Source: Melieria omissa (Eukaryota > Arthropoda > Insecta > Diptera > Ulidiidae). Taken from it: a stretch of DNA of 64,000 nt. The stretch covers positions 17,099,817 to 17,163,816 of the forward strand of contig OZ020270.1 of NCBI GenBank assembly GCA_963971225.1, in the 5' to 3' direction. A program made the position numbers and the translations under genes. This document shows, one piece after another, positions 33,489 through 44,417 of the stretch (positions within the stretch are counted from its first letter, which is position 1; each line of letters opens with the position of its first letter). Under the pieces are notes generated by a model. It did no database searches. It was not told the DNA's origin and saw nothing but the letters and a program-made list of their open reading frames with translations.

Positions 33489-36032
33489 ATGTCGAAACTT
33501 GATGATTTCACCCGTGCTTCTGATCGCGTTTTCAAATTTGATATTGCCTTTACGGAAACTCCCTCTAATAGCCATACTAAATTTTCTTTGGAAATTCAAA
33601 GCTCCGAGCTAAAGGAGTTGTGGGCTACCGTAAAAGCCCAGTATGAAAAGTGTCAAATTCAATTCGAAGCACAAACTAAACGAAGTGCTGCAGATGATAT
33701 CGCTGTCGTTGATACGAAATACACCAGCACTTATCGGACTTATGTTTCATGCTTAGCGAAGATTAATGAGAGAATTCATGACTTCGACCTCGCTTCCTCC
33801 GGTCTTCGCCATACTTCTACTCTTGATGGTTCTGCCTTTTCAGAGCCTACTTCATCCCATAATATCTCACTTCCGCCTTGTGATATTGAAGTTTTTAAAG
33901 GTGACTACACGTCTTGGCCAACTTTCCGCGATTTATTTACAGCCATATATATAAGAAACAGTCGGTTGAGTAAGGTCGAAAAATTGTATCACCTCATTCA
34001 GAAAACGAGCGGAGAAGCGAGAGAAATAGTTCGAAAGTCCCCTCTTACCAATGAAGGTTTCGAGCTCGCTTGGAATACTTTAAACGAAGCCTTTAATAAT
34101 AAACGGATTTTGGTTAATGCTCAAATTAAACTTCTTTTTGACTTACCAGCTCTTTCTTCTGAAACTGGTTCTGGGCTTAAGAATTTGCAACGCGGCATTA
34201 ATAATTGTTTGAATTCGCTAAAATTCTACTTAGTACTTCCGATTGGGATCCAATCATTGTTTATATGTGTATGCAGCGTTTACCTCAACGCACTATTGCC
34301 TTTTGGGAGCAAGGTGTTAAAGACAAATCTGCTCTACCAAAGTGGTGCGAACTTGATGAGTTTCTTACTACGCGATACCGAACTCTCGAATGCGTCGATG
34401 AGTTAAAGACTTCTACTTCCAACAAATCAAATTCGAATAAGCCGGCATCTAGCGAGATTAGCGGCTCTAAACGATTTACTCATACTTTTCACGCGAATAT
34501 CGTTGATTCAAGCTGTGTGCTTTGCAAGCAACCACACATCTTGCGCAATTGCAAACGTTTTCTTAACATGCAAGTTGGCGAGCGGTTTTCCAGCGTTAAG
34601 CGTTTTCAATGTTGTTTAAATTGCCTATCGAAAGGCCATCAGTTAAAGGATTGTAAGAGTGCCTACAATTGTTCCGTGTGTCATCAACGCCATCACACGT
34701 TGTTACATCGCGAATTACCGTCTTCTACGAAGACTCAGTCGGGATTACGTCCCACTAACACCACTTCTACTTCTTCTAGAGTGCCTGCGTCGTCCGAGTT
34801 ACGCTCCACCGCGCCAGGATTTCAACCTTCGGGTGCTTCTTCGGGGCTTCGCTCCAATCAGCCTTCTACTTCTTCCGTAGCTCAAACGAATGAGCATCAT
34901 AGCTTCCATCAAAAAATACAGTCCACTACTAATACTTCTTCGAATAGTGATTCTCCGAATCTTGCGTTTCCTCGAAACCAACGTGTACTTTTAGGTACAG
35001 CTCAAATCTATATTTGCCATTTGAATACCAATTATTCTGCTAGGGCTTTAATTGATCCAGGATCAGAAGCATCTTTCATTTCGGATCGCCTTCGTAAATT
35101 GATTAATTTGCCTACGTTTGCTACACAAGCCAGCATATCTGGGGTTAATCAATCGTTTTCTGCAAGCACTAATCGACTTAGCTCATTTGTTCTCGGATCA
35201 CCTACGGATCCAAACGTGAAAATCGAAGCCTTCGCTTTCGTACTTCCGCAAATCACCGGAAATTTGCCATCCTGTACAGTCGATTCAGGACTACGTCATA
35301 AACTACCGAACCTTAATTGGGCAGACGGAGACTTTTGGAGGACTTCCGCCATAGACGTACTTATCGGCGCCGACTTGTACCCACAGGTGGTGCTTCATGG
35401 ACTTCATCGCAAACTACTTGGAAGTCTGACAGCTCAGCAAACCGTTTTCGGATGGACCCTTACTGGCCCCATTCCGGATTCCGAAGTCAGGTGTTTTACA
35501 ACGAAGGTGGACATCTCAACGGATTCTAGGTTGGACACACTTCTTTCTCGCTTTTGGGAAATTGAGGAACCCCCTAGGAAAAGGATTCTATCGGAAGCTG
35601 ATCAATGGTGTGAGGACAACTACATGGCTACTACTCGGCGGAATGAAGATGGGAGATACATTGTCTCTCTTCCTTTTAAAGTTAGTTATCCTAACGAATT
35701 TTGCTTAGGAGATTCTCGAAATAGTGCTTTACGGCAGTTCCTTCGGAACGAAGCTTCGCTTCTTAAAAAACCTGAATTCAAAGTTATATATGACCAGGTC
35801 GTTGACGAATACTTGCAGTTATCGCATATGAAGTTAGTCGGTCCTCCTTCAAATCAGAGTTTGGGCACATATTGTTATCTTCCGCATCATGCTGTCATTA
35901 AACCAGAAAGTCTTACAACAAAACTTCGTGTTGTTTTTAACGCTTCAAATAAAACTTCCAATGGTAATAGTTTGAATGATGTATTGTACGTCGGTCCGGT
36001 GCTACAGTCTGACTTAGTTTTACTTCTCCTAA
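33489..36032 (+). pseudogene. BEL/Pao gag and protease, frameshifted
   Basis: The first suitable ATG is at 33489 (MSKLDDFTR). The Gag capsid-like segment (FKGDYTSWPTFRDLF, AREIVRKSP) matches the DUF1759-type Gag of BEL/Pao elements. Near 34225, at a CTAAAATTC sequence, the frame slips by -1 and Gag continues in another frame as LLSTSDWDPI. A nucleocapsid with three Cys/His clusters lies at about 34515-34710 (CVLCKQPH, CLNCLSKGH, CSVCHQRHH). Ser/Thr-rich sequence follows, then an aspartic protease with LIDPGSEASFIS (Asp codon 35054) and a domain ending FGWTLTGP. The slip is inside Gag, so a mutation is more likely than programmed frameshifting. A second frame loss comes at about 36031. Confidence 0.88.
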
Positions 36033-38850
36033 ATGGAGACTTTTTCGATTTGTTTTCAATAGTGATATTCAAAAAATGTATCGACAAATTCTTGTCGACC
36101 CAAGGCATCGTCCTTTTCAACGCATTCTACACCGCTCTTCTACCGATGTGGAAGTTTCGGATTACGAATTACAAACGGTAACTTTTGGTGTCAACTGCGC
36201 ACCATATCTTGCGATTCGCACTCTCCTTCAACTTGCGGCCGATTCTCAAGACACTTATCCCCTTGCCGCACATATACTCCGACGATCCATGTATGTTGAC
36301 GATGTTCTCGCCGGTGCGCATGATTTGCCTTCCGCTATAAAGGCCCGGAATGAACTCATCGACACTTTACATGGTGCTGGATTTTCCTTAAGAAAATGGA
36401 CTTCAAATCGCAAAGAAATTCTAGTGGACCTTCCGAAAGAGCACCTATTAAAGGAAGACTTCTTAAGCTTTGAAGATTCCAGTTCTACAAAGGCTTTAGG
36501 GGTACGTTGGAACGCTTGTACCGACAATTTCTATTTCAAGGTTCCTGCTATTGAGCGAAAGGATTCGCACACCAAAAGAGAACTTCTCTCCATGATTGCC
36601 AAATTGTTTGACCCTGTAGGATGGCTTGCACCTGTAGTTATTGTTGCTAAAAATTTAATGCAACTGGTCTGGCTTGAGAATATAGGTTGGGACGACTGTA
36701 TTTCTAAACCCATTGAACAGAAATGGCAACAGTTTTTAGATGGATATATGGATATAAACCTGATTAAGTTACCGAGATGGGTGAACTATTCTTTACAAGA
36801 TGAAGTTCAAATTCATGCTTTCTCCGATGCTTCCGAGAAAGCATACGGGGCGGCGATTTTCATACGTATCCGTAAATCATCTACTACTTTCTACTCCCAC
36901 TTACTTACATCGAAAACAAAAGTAGCTCCTGTCAAAACTGTTTCGTTGCCAAGATTAGAACTATGCGGTGCAGTACTCCTATGTGATATTCTCGATTCAC
37001 TCCTACCCGAACTTGATATTAAAGTCCACGATGTCTTCTGCTGGACTGATTCAACAATTGTTTTGTCATGGCTTCGAAAAACACCATCTACATGGACTAC
37101 CTTTGTTGCTAATCGTGTTAGCAAAATTCAAGAGAAACCGTACGCTAGAAATTGGTATCACGTCGATTCAGCTAATAACCCTGCTGATTTATGTAGCCGC
37201 GGCCTTACTCCCCAGGCCTTAAGTATGAATTCGTTGTGGTGGCATGGCCCATCCTGGCTTGTTAAGGATAGGTCCGAGTGGCCTTCTTCTAGCCCTACTC
37301 ATCTTGAAACTTCAATCGAAGCAAAAAAGGTTGCAGTACACAACTTGCTGGTAAATGTTGAGGAAGACATTCTCTCTAGATTTTCGTCATTTTCGAGAGC
37401 TCTTCGAGTGGTCTCATATATTCTTCGGTTTTACTATCGCACTCACCGTCCTGCAGAAAATTCTAAGGGCTATACATCCATAGTGTTGTCTAACGCAGAA
37501 CTCCATAATACCAGAAAATTCTTGACAATTCTCTCTCAGAAAACGCACTTTCAATCTGAATATAGTTGTCTTCTAAGTCAAAAGCCACTTAATTCTAAGA
37601 GCGGCATATTGACTCTAAATCCCTTTTTGGATAAAGAACAAGTTATGCGTATTAATGGTCGCTTAGCTAACGCACCCACTCTTTCCTTTAGTGAACAGCA
37701 CCCAATTATCCTTCCGTATGGTTCTCAGTTTTCAAAACTTTTAGTTGCTTTTATACATAAAATCACGCTTCACGGTGGCAACTCACTTCTACTTCGATTG
37801 CTTCGTCAGGAATATTGGATTCCGAAGGCGAAAAATCTTATTAGCGCTACTATTCATCGATGTAAAACTTGTCTGTTGGATAAGAAACGAAAGGCCTCTC
37901 AGATCATGGCCGCTTTACCCCCCGAACGGACTACTCTCGGTCGTGTGTTCTCCATTACTGGTGTCGACTTTGCAGGTCCTTTTGACATAAAGAATTTTAC
38001 AGGTAGAGCGTGTCTTATAACGAAAGGTTATGTTTGTATTTTTGTATGTTTCTCTACAAAGGCAATCCATTTGGAGGCAGTCAGTGATCTTTCGACACCT
38101 GCTTTTCTCGCTGCTTTTATTCGATTCGTTTCTCGTCGTGGTTGCCCAAAAACCATTTTCTCCGATAATGGTACTAACTTTGTCGGTGCTTCTAAAGCTT
38201 TCAAAAAGGATTTTGAAGCATTTCTAAAGCAGTTTCGTGATTCATTTTCCAATCACTTTTCTCATCAGCCTGTTGAATGGAATTTTATTCCTGCTGGGTC
38301 GCCTCATATGGGTGGCTTATGGGAAGCGGGAGTTAAAAGTTTCAAACTCCATTTTCGTAAAATGGCTCTTCCTCATAAATACACATTCGAGGAACTATCA
38401 ACAGTTTTATCTCGTATTGAAGCGTGTTTAAATTCTCGACCTATTAGTCCTATGTCAGAAAACCCTGCGGATGTATCTGCTTTGACTCCGGGTCACTTCC
38501 TTATTGGGTCTCCACTTCTGGGTCCCCCAGAGCCAATTATTTCTGACATAAGCGCGAGAAATAGATGGGAAAAAATGAAAGCTTTGGGTCAGCAGATCGC
38601 CTTCAGATGGAAAGAAGAATATCTTAAAGAAATGCATAGGCGATACAAATGGAAATATCCATCGCGCGATCTTGCGGTTGACGATTTAGTTGTTGTTAGT
38701 CAAGAAAATCTTCCCCCTACTTCGTGGCGGTTGGGAAGAATTCTTCGAGTATATCCCGGTAGCGATAAACGCGTCCGCGTCGCCGATATTAAAACCGAAC
38801 GAGGAATAATTACGCGGTCCATTACGAAATTAATCGTCTTATCTGACTAG
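36033..38850 (+). pseudogene. BEL/Pao reverse transcriptase, RNase H and integrase
   Basis: It continues the same polyprotein after a one-base deletion near 36031 (CTAAATGG here, CTAAGATGG in copy 2). It stays open from 36076 to the stop at 38850. Visible are MYRQILVDP, the catalytic MYVDDV (36289-36306), RNase H (FSDASEKAYGAAIF, TDSTIVLSWL), an integrase zinc-binding region (HKITLHGG to CKTCLLD, about 37757-37880), and a DDE core: VDFAGPF near 37965, SDNGTNF near 38160, PHMGGLWEAGVKSFK near 38304. The C-terminal WRLGRILRVYPG segment is typical of BEL/Pao integrases. All catalytic residues are present; only the upstream frameshifts break the protein. Confidence 0.9.
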
Positions 38851-38898
38851 CCCTTCCACCATTTTTTAACAAATTTGTTATCCTAATCATAGGTCGCC

Positions 38899-39660
38899 AT
38901 GAGTGATAACGCTTCATCGACTCCTCTCGATAACAACAAGAAATGCAGATTATGCCAACGCACTCATCCTCTACGCTTCTGTAAAAAGTTCCTTTCGATG
39001 AACTTAGAAAGGCGATTACGGGCCATATTGTTACATCGTTATTGCTCTAGATGTTTGGCACATTCACACATCGCGAAACACTGCACTAGCAAGATGGTTT
39101 GCAAATATTGTCGGCGTCATCATAATACGCTTCTCCATGCGAATGAACGTCTAATTATTCAACGCGAAGCTCGTCCTTTCGCTACGAGTGCTTCCGTTCA
39201 ACGCGTCACCGTCCTTTTTCCGACGGCCTCCGTCTTCATACGCGTCCGTGCCGCCAGCTGTCCTGCTCGAATCCTTATAGATTCTTGCAACCACACAAGT
39301 CGCATCTCGTCGTCAATGGTACGTCAGCTACATCTTCCAGTTTCCAAGGTTGATCTTCATCACTTTTGCCGAGTCACCTTGGTCTCGCGTCATGATTCAT
39401 CTCAGCGCATCGACGTGCATGCCAAGATCGAACAAACGCTCGCCTTTAAAACTCCTCTGGAAGACATTGACGGGCGAGTAGCGGAACGTTTTTCGAATTT
39501 TCGCCTTGCGGATCCTTACTTTTATCGATCCACCGCCGTCTCGCTCATCCTTGGCTCAGAGATCTACCACAAGATCATCCGATCTGGATTAATTTGTAAC
39601 CCTGGCCAACCTCTGGCACAGGATTCTATTTTTGGATGGGTCCTTTCAGGCCCATGTTAA
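38899..39660 (+). CDS. BEL/Pao third ORF: nucleocapsid plus protease-like protein
   Basis: A 253-codon ORF starting 48 bp after the pol stop, in the same frame but separated by three stops. Residues ~15-80 repeat the plan of the element's own nucleocapsid: CRLCQRTHPLRFC, CSRCLAHSH, CKYCRRHHNTLLH. Residues ~100-253 align with its protease domain: LIDSCNHTSRIS stands where the protease has LIDPGSEASFIS, and it ends FGWVLSGP like FGWTLTGP. The catalytic-type Asp is kept but the following Gly is Cys, so proteolysis is doubtful. BEL/Pao elements with a third ORF usually carry an envelope-like gene here; this one shows no signal peptide or membrane segment. It could act as an RNA-binding or dominant Gag/PR partner (speculation). 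The same ORF is in copy 2 at 59623-60372. Confidence 0.85.
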   Translation: MSDNASSTPLDNNKKCRLCQRTHPLRFCKKFLSMNLERRLRAILLHRYCSRCLAHSHIAKHCTSKMVCKYCRRHHNTLLHANERLIIQREARPFATSASVQRVTVLFPTASVFIRVRAASCPARILIDSCNHTSRISSSMVRQLHLPVSKVDLHHFCRVTLVSRHDSSQRIDVHAKIEQTLAFKTPLEDIDGRVAERFSNFRLADPYFYRSTAVSLILGSEIYHKIIRSGLICNPGQPLAQDSIFGWVLSGPC

Positions 39661-39890
39661 CAAACCTTTTATATGGATCCTTTTTGATCCTGATTTTAGA
39701 AAATTACTTACAATCAAACATTTATAATTTGAAATGCTCAATGAATTAACTCTTATATCGGTTATCAACGCCTAGTTATTAAGTTAATATGTATGAATTT
39801 GAAATTGAACTGAAATGTATTCCATCAACGAATTATTATTTCTTGTTTTTCGTAATTTTGCAGCGCGAGACACTGCAAGAGTGGCGGCAA

Positions 39891-40261
39891 TGTTTAGACC
39901 AGATCTCTTTCAATGTCTCCGCTAAAGCTGCACATATTATAACACCTCTGAGCTTCTTTGTAAGCCGTTAGCAACAAGAGCTTTCGTTCTCTTGTTGCGC
40001 GGCAATCCAGGCCTCGGCCTTTTTTCTTTTCTCTTGCTTCGACACTTGATCATCCGACATCAGCGAGGCAGCATCACTTGAGCAGCAAATAAAACACAAC
40101 AAAGCGCATTCTACATTTTTCTTCTTTTCTCCATTTTTACTCGCGGTTGGTGTTCTGCAGTGTAAGTATCGAGCCAAAATATAATTTTTCTACTTATTGG
40201 AATTCGTCTAATCACATTTCGATTTCCCTTTTCTTTAACATCGTGCTGACAACTCCCAACA
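39891..40261 (+). repeat. BEL/Pao 3' LTR
   Basis: 371 bp, matching the 5' LTR, followed by the duplicated CCATC. The bases just before it (AAGAGTGGCGGCAA) are only moderately purine-rich as a polypurine tract. Confidence 0.93.
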
Positions 40262-40266
40262 CCATC

Positions 40267-40601
40267 TATCCTTTTTTTCGCGGGATACTCCTTTTGTTCA
40301 GCTTCTAAAAACCAATCCCGCGAAAATTTTCTACATCCTTTTTTTCTATATAAATCCTTCTTTTCTCATACAAAATTCCCAACGTATACTGTTGAAAAAC
40401 ACATGACAAGGAGATGGCGCTTCACAGCTTTTGAGTGTCACCATCTTAGCGCCGACTGGCAACCACTTTCATATGCTGACAGAGATACAGACGGCTTTTA
40501 AACAGATGTGAAGTCAGCGTCGTGGCAACACTGTTTTTTGAAATGGCTGTGTATCGGCTTTTTTAAATTTCGGTTTGTCGTACATAAAAAAACAAAAACA
40601 A
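40267..40601. other. Flank between the BEL/Pao element and hAT coding remains
   Basis: No gene. It contains CGCGGGAT and ATCCCGCG as a loose inverted pair at about 40278-40325. GGCAACACTG near 40523 looks like a hAT-style terminal sequence, but I could not find its partner. Confidence 0.4.
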
Positions 40602-41119
40602 ATGCCAAAAGGAAAATGAATCTTCAACGCAAAACTTTGCGAGAAGTATCCGTTTTTGGAAAAGACGAAGTCAGAAAGTGATGTTTTGTGCAAAAAGTGC
40701 CACAGTAATTTCTGCATTGCCGGCGGCGGTAATTCAGCCATCGTTCGACATATCAAAACATCGATACATATCTCTGGTTTGAATGCGAGCAAAAGTATTA
40801 CTACGCATTTTTCATTAGCATTGAATACACACAAAACGGCAATGGAAGGCGTCTGGGCGTACCACACCATCAACGCTAACCACAGTTTTAAGTCATCGGA
40901 TTGTGCGACCCGAATCTTTAAAATTTGCTTCCATCTAACAAATTGTTCGTGTTCGCGAACGAAACGCCATGCTATTGTCACCCATGATGAAATAAACAAG
41001 GTGAAGTTAGTTTTGACAGCTAATTTTGTATGCTCCCCCAGCTGAATTGTTGCATTCAAAAACGATTAAAAAGGAGACAAATGCAGGCCTCTTCCACTAG
41101 ATGGCGCTAACAATAGTAG

Positions 41120-43208
41120 TATATATCGCGATTAATAAGACTCGAGGCGGTTAGATTTCAATTGCTTTATTCACTAACGTTACAAACTTTCTACGCGCGT
41201 GCGCTCAGCTCCGTTGCCAGCTTTCGACTCGTTTTCTTTGCTGCCGCGCCAGTGCTGCCAGCGCTCGATGCACGAACCAGTGTCGCCACAGTACCCCCCT
41301 TCCAGAGAGCGGCAATTGACAAATTGGCGAGGGCGAACGATACCGTTTAGGTCTTCGATCCTGGGTAGGTGCGCAAAGGGTCTACAGTCGATGAAAAGGA
41401 TGGGCGTGACGTGAGGGCAGGAGCGTCAAGAACTCGATGTGAAGACGCTGTAGGTGTAGCGGGTGCGTCTGCTGATGCTTCGATGTACGCTGACACGAAT
41501 GTGGCTGCGGTGGCGAATGAAACGTCTGGAGTTGGCCGGGGGACGGTGATGCTGCCGGAAAAGCGGTGCATGTGGCGGTTGCGGGTAATGCACGAATTGT
41601 GTGTGAAGCGGGGCGGCGGCCAGCGGTGGTTGACCGGTGCTTGCGGGCGTGGTCGCTGTGTCGCGTTGGTTGCGGGCTTCGCGTTGGTTGCAGGTGTTGC
41701 GTTAGTGTGGGAGAAGGCGAGGACGGTGAGATACTTGCGGCTCTGGCGTGAATATGTGATGGTACACGCTCCGGTCTGTGACTTTAGACAGTTGCGGAGG
41801 CCGTGCTACATCAATGAAGTCCACGAGCAAGTCCGGTGTGGGACGGTTGATCGTCGTCAACGAGGGCAAGTTGCTGGAAATGAGAGAACCACGGACTGAA
41901 ATACCTGTTGCGTTTGCTGCTCGGCGCAGGCGAGTTGCGATGTGCGGCGCAGGCGAGTTGCGATATGCGGTGCAGGAAAGTTGCAGTGCAGCAAGGGCGA
42001 TGTGCGATGCAGGCGAGTTGCGGTGAAGCAAGGGCGATGTGCGGTGCAGGCAAGTTGCAGTGCAGCACAGGCGATGTGCGGTGCAGGCAAGTCTCGGTGT
42101 GCGGTGCAGGCGATGTGCGGTGCAGCACAGGCGATGTACGGTGCAGGCAAGTTGCGGTGCAGCACAAGCGATGTACGGTGCAGGCAACTTGCGGTGCAGC
42201 ACAGGCGATGTGCGGTGCAGGCAAGTTGCGGTGCAGCACAAGCGATGCGCGGTGCAGGCAAGTTGCGGTGCAGCAGAAGCGATGCGCGGTGCAGGCGAGT
42301 TGCGGTGCAGCACAGGCGATGCGCGGTGCAGGCAAGTTGCGGTGGACTTGCTGTTAGCTGGTTGAGCGTAGAAGCTGACCCTATTGTCAGATCGACGAAT
42401 GTCGTCAGGCATCTGCTCAAGGAAAAGAGAGCGGAGCAAGGTTCCAGTGCACTGGCCTGCAGAAAGGTTGCGCAGCTGCTGGAGGAAAGTGGGAGACGGT
42501 GAGTTTTTCGCGCCCCAGGGGTGGCCGTGAAGGAGGCGTCGGATGTTAGCTTCTTGCGAAAGAGACAGAGCATTTAGGACACGCTGCTTAAGAGTTTCAT
42601 ACTTATCGTTTTCTGGCGGGTTGATCAGTCCCTGCAGAGCGAAACGAGCTTAGCGTCAAAGTTGCAAGCCACACGATGAAATTTGTCGCATCAGACGTGA
42701 TACGTGACAAAAATTTCAGTTCGGCCATGGCGAAGTAACTTTGATTGTCTTCTTGTCGAATGCAGCGCTAACATCACGAAAAAGTCAGGAGAAAAGCGAG
42801 AAGGGCGCCAAATTTATCACGACTCAACACGTTTGTAAACTTGACGCAATGTGGTAACGAGATTTTTCGCCACCACTCCCACGATGATTTCTCGGCTTGT
42901 GACGCCACGAATAACGGTACTGGGAAGAAAGTTCGCGAACAAAGGAAATTCGGCAACGCTGTATGCCGGCTCTAATTGAAATCGCGCCTGCAGCCTTGGA
43001 CGACGAAGTCCGGCGTAGTGCTGCGTTCCCCCGTAACACTACGCCGTTGATTAATCACGAAAAAAACTCGTTAAGATCACGTCGGGGTCACCAATTATCG
43101 CGATTAATAAGACTCGAGGCGGTTAGATTTTTTTCCAGCTTTCGACTCGTTTTCTTTGCTGCCGCGCCAGTGCTGCCAGCGCTCGATGCACGAACCAGTG
43201 TCACCACA
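41120..43208 (-). mobile_element. Small non-autonomous LTR retrotransposon
   Basis: Related direct repeats at 41120-41290 and 43097-43208 read as LTRs on the minus strand (start TGTGGCGACACTGG / TGTGGTGACACTGG; the right copy lacks about 58 bp). Next to the right copy is a primer site TGGTGACCCCGACGTGATC, and next to the left copy a purine tract AAGGGGGG. AGTAG occurs just outside both ends. The 1.8-kb interior has no gag or pol; it holds a minisatellite. The strand was inferred from the PBS/PPT layout. Confidence 0.75.
41925..42350. repeat. 37-bp minisatellite, about 11 units
   Basis: Units of the form GCGATGTGCGGTGCAGGCAA followed by GTTGCGGTGCAGCACA repeat with a spacing of exactly 37 bp (for example 42205, 42242, 42279, 42316). 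Each unit is built from two related GCGGTGCAG halves. Because 37 is not a multiple of three and the unit has no stop in any frame, long ORFs appear on both strands; I regard these as non-genes. Variants suggest slippage. Confidence 0.9.
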
Positions 43209-44417
43209 AGTAGAATTCGTAACCGATTCGAAGAACAACAGTTAATAAATAAGTAAATTTTTGTATCGAATACCATAATTGGCTTCAATTCTCTTAAAAC
43301 CAACATAACATAAACCATAACATAAAAAGAACGGTTTTTGAACATAACGCAAAATAATTTTTCAGGGAAAGCGTATAGACTCGGTAAAAACGTTCCGACG
43401 ATGGTTTTTTTTTCAGTAGGAGAATACATCGAAAGCATTTACGTGTGCGAAACTTTTTTACGCTAAAACCGCTGTATATACTGTCCCTAAAACCCTTTTC
43501 ATGGGACCATCGTAAAGTATTACTTCACAAGAGGGCGGATAAAATATTAGCGTAGAGCTACGTCTGAGACTGAGAGTCGCCTTTCATCCTTAATAAAATG
43601 TATGCATCGGACGGACAGAAAGTCAGTTTACGTATTCGGCCGCAAAATGTCCGGTACGTCAATTATTTGCAGAAGCATGATGCGTGCGATAAATGACTTC
43701 ACTGACGCCAGCATGAAAGCCATAACTGATCGACGATGGTTGTGCGTGCTTTATCGTTTGTGCCTTTTCGCGAGGACTTCTTCCTTCAGCATTTTATTCA
43801 ATTGCTTTATTCGGAAATTCATCTGGCATTTAAAAAACATTCCCGGTAAATCGATTACAGCATTTTTCTCAGAACAGATTCTTTTGTAAACTGCTCACAA
43901 ACCATTACATGGTCACCGTTTAGAGCACCGAAATTCCTTTCCAAATTTGTTTAAAATATAAAATTGAAATATAACTGTCTATACTTCAAACAAGCATCAG
44001 TGTTGAATTTATATTTTTTCATGAAAAGTAATAAACAGTGACTACTTTTTTTGTTTACTTAGAAATAAAATGTACTTTTTAAAAGAAGCAACATTGTTAT
44101 TTCGGGGATCATTTTTTTCAAAAAAAGCTATGACAACCGAGAACTTACACCACCTTGTTTATTGCATCATGATTGTCACCGGTGTCTTTGCGCCGTATGC
44201 AAAACAAACGCTCAAAAACGAATTAAAACAGTGCAACTATGTATCAATTTACACCGACTCCTCGAACCACGGAAACGTTAAACTGTTCCCTATCCTCGTC
44301 CGATATTTCTTGCCCAGATTCGGTGTACGTGTCCAAGTGTTGGAGATTTCATCTGAACCTGGTGAAACATCGTTGATAACTTACTAACTTACTTACTTAA
44401 CTGGCCATAACAACCCG

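Larger units (their letters stand above)
32067..40261 (+). mobile_element. BEL/Pao LTR retrotransposon, copy 1 (8,195 bp)
   Basis: Two 371-bp LTRs (TGTT...AACA) bound a gag-pol region and a third ORF. The 5-bp duplication CCATC lies at 32062-32066 and 40262-40266. The LTRs appear identical or nearly so over the parts compared, which points to a recent insertion. gag-pol carries two frameshifts, so the copy is probably not autonomous. The long leader 32459-33488 includes an A-run at about 32725-32752 and a (TA)n tract near 32870. Confidence 0.95.
40983..44171. mobile_element. DNA element with 9-bp duplication, inserted in the hAT gene
   Basis: The target duplication ATTGTCACC (40974-40982 and 44172-44180) lies in the hAT reading frame. 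The ends are inverted: CATGATGAAATAAACAAGGT on the left, and CATGATGCAATAAACAAGGT as reverse complement on the right. Without the LTR element inside it, about 1.1 kb remains with no clear transposase. A 9-bp duplication is typical of Mutator-like and Foldback-type elements; the superfamily is an inference. Confidence 0.85.

Noticed and set aside
34215..34235. Programmed -1 frameshift in BEL/Pao Gag
   Set aside because: The slip lies in the middle of the Gag domain, BEL/Pao elements normally use one long frame, and the same copy has another plain deletion near 36031. A mutation is simpler.
41908..42502. Cys/Ala-rich repeat protein similar to a structural protein
   Set aside because: It is the translation of the minisatellite and lies between the LTRs of a non-coding element.
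41811..42573. Long minus- and plus-strand ORFs (up to 245 codons) over the minisatellite
   Set aside because: They follow from a stop-free 37-bp repeat; several frames on both strands are open, and no domain is visible.
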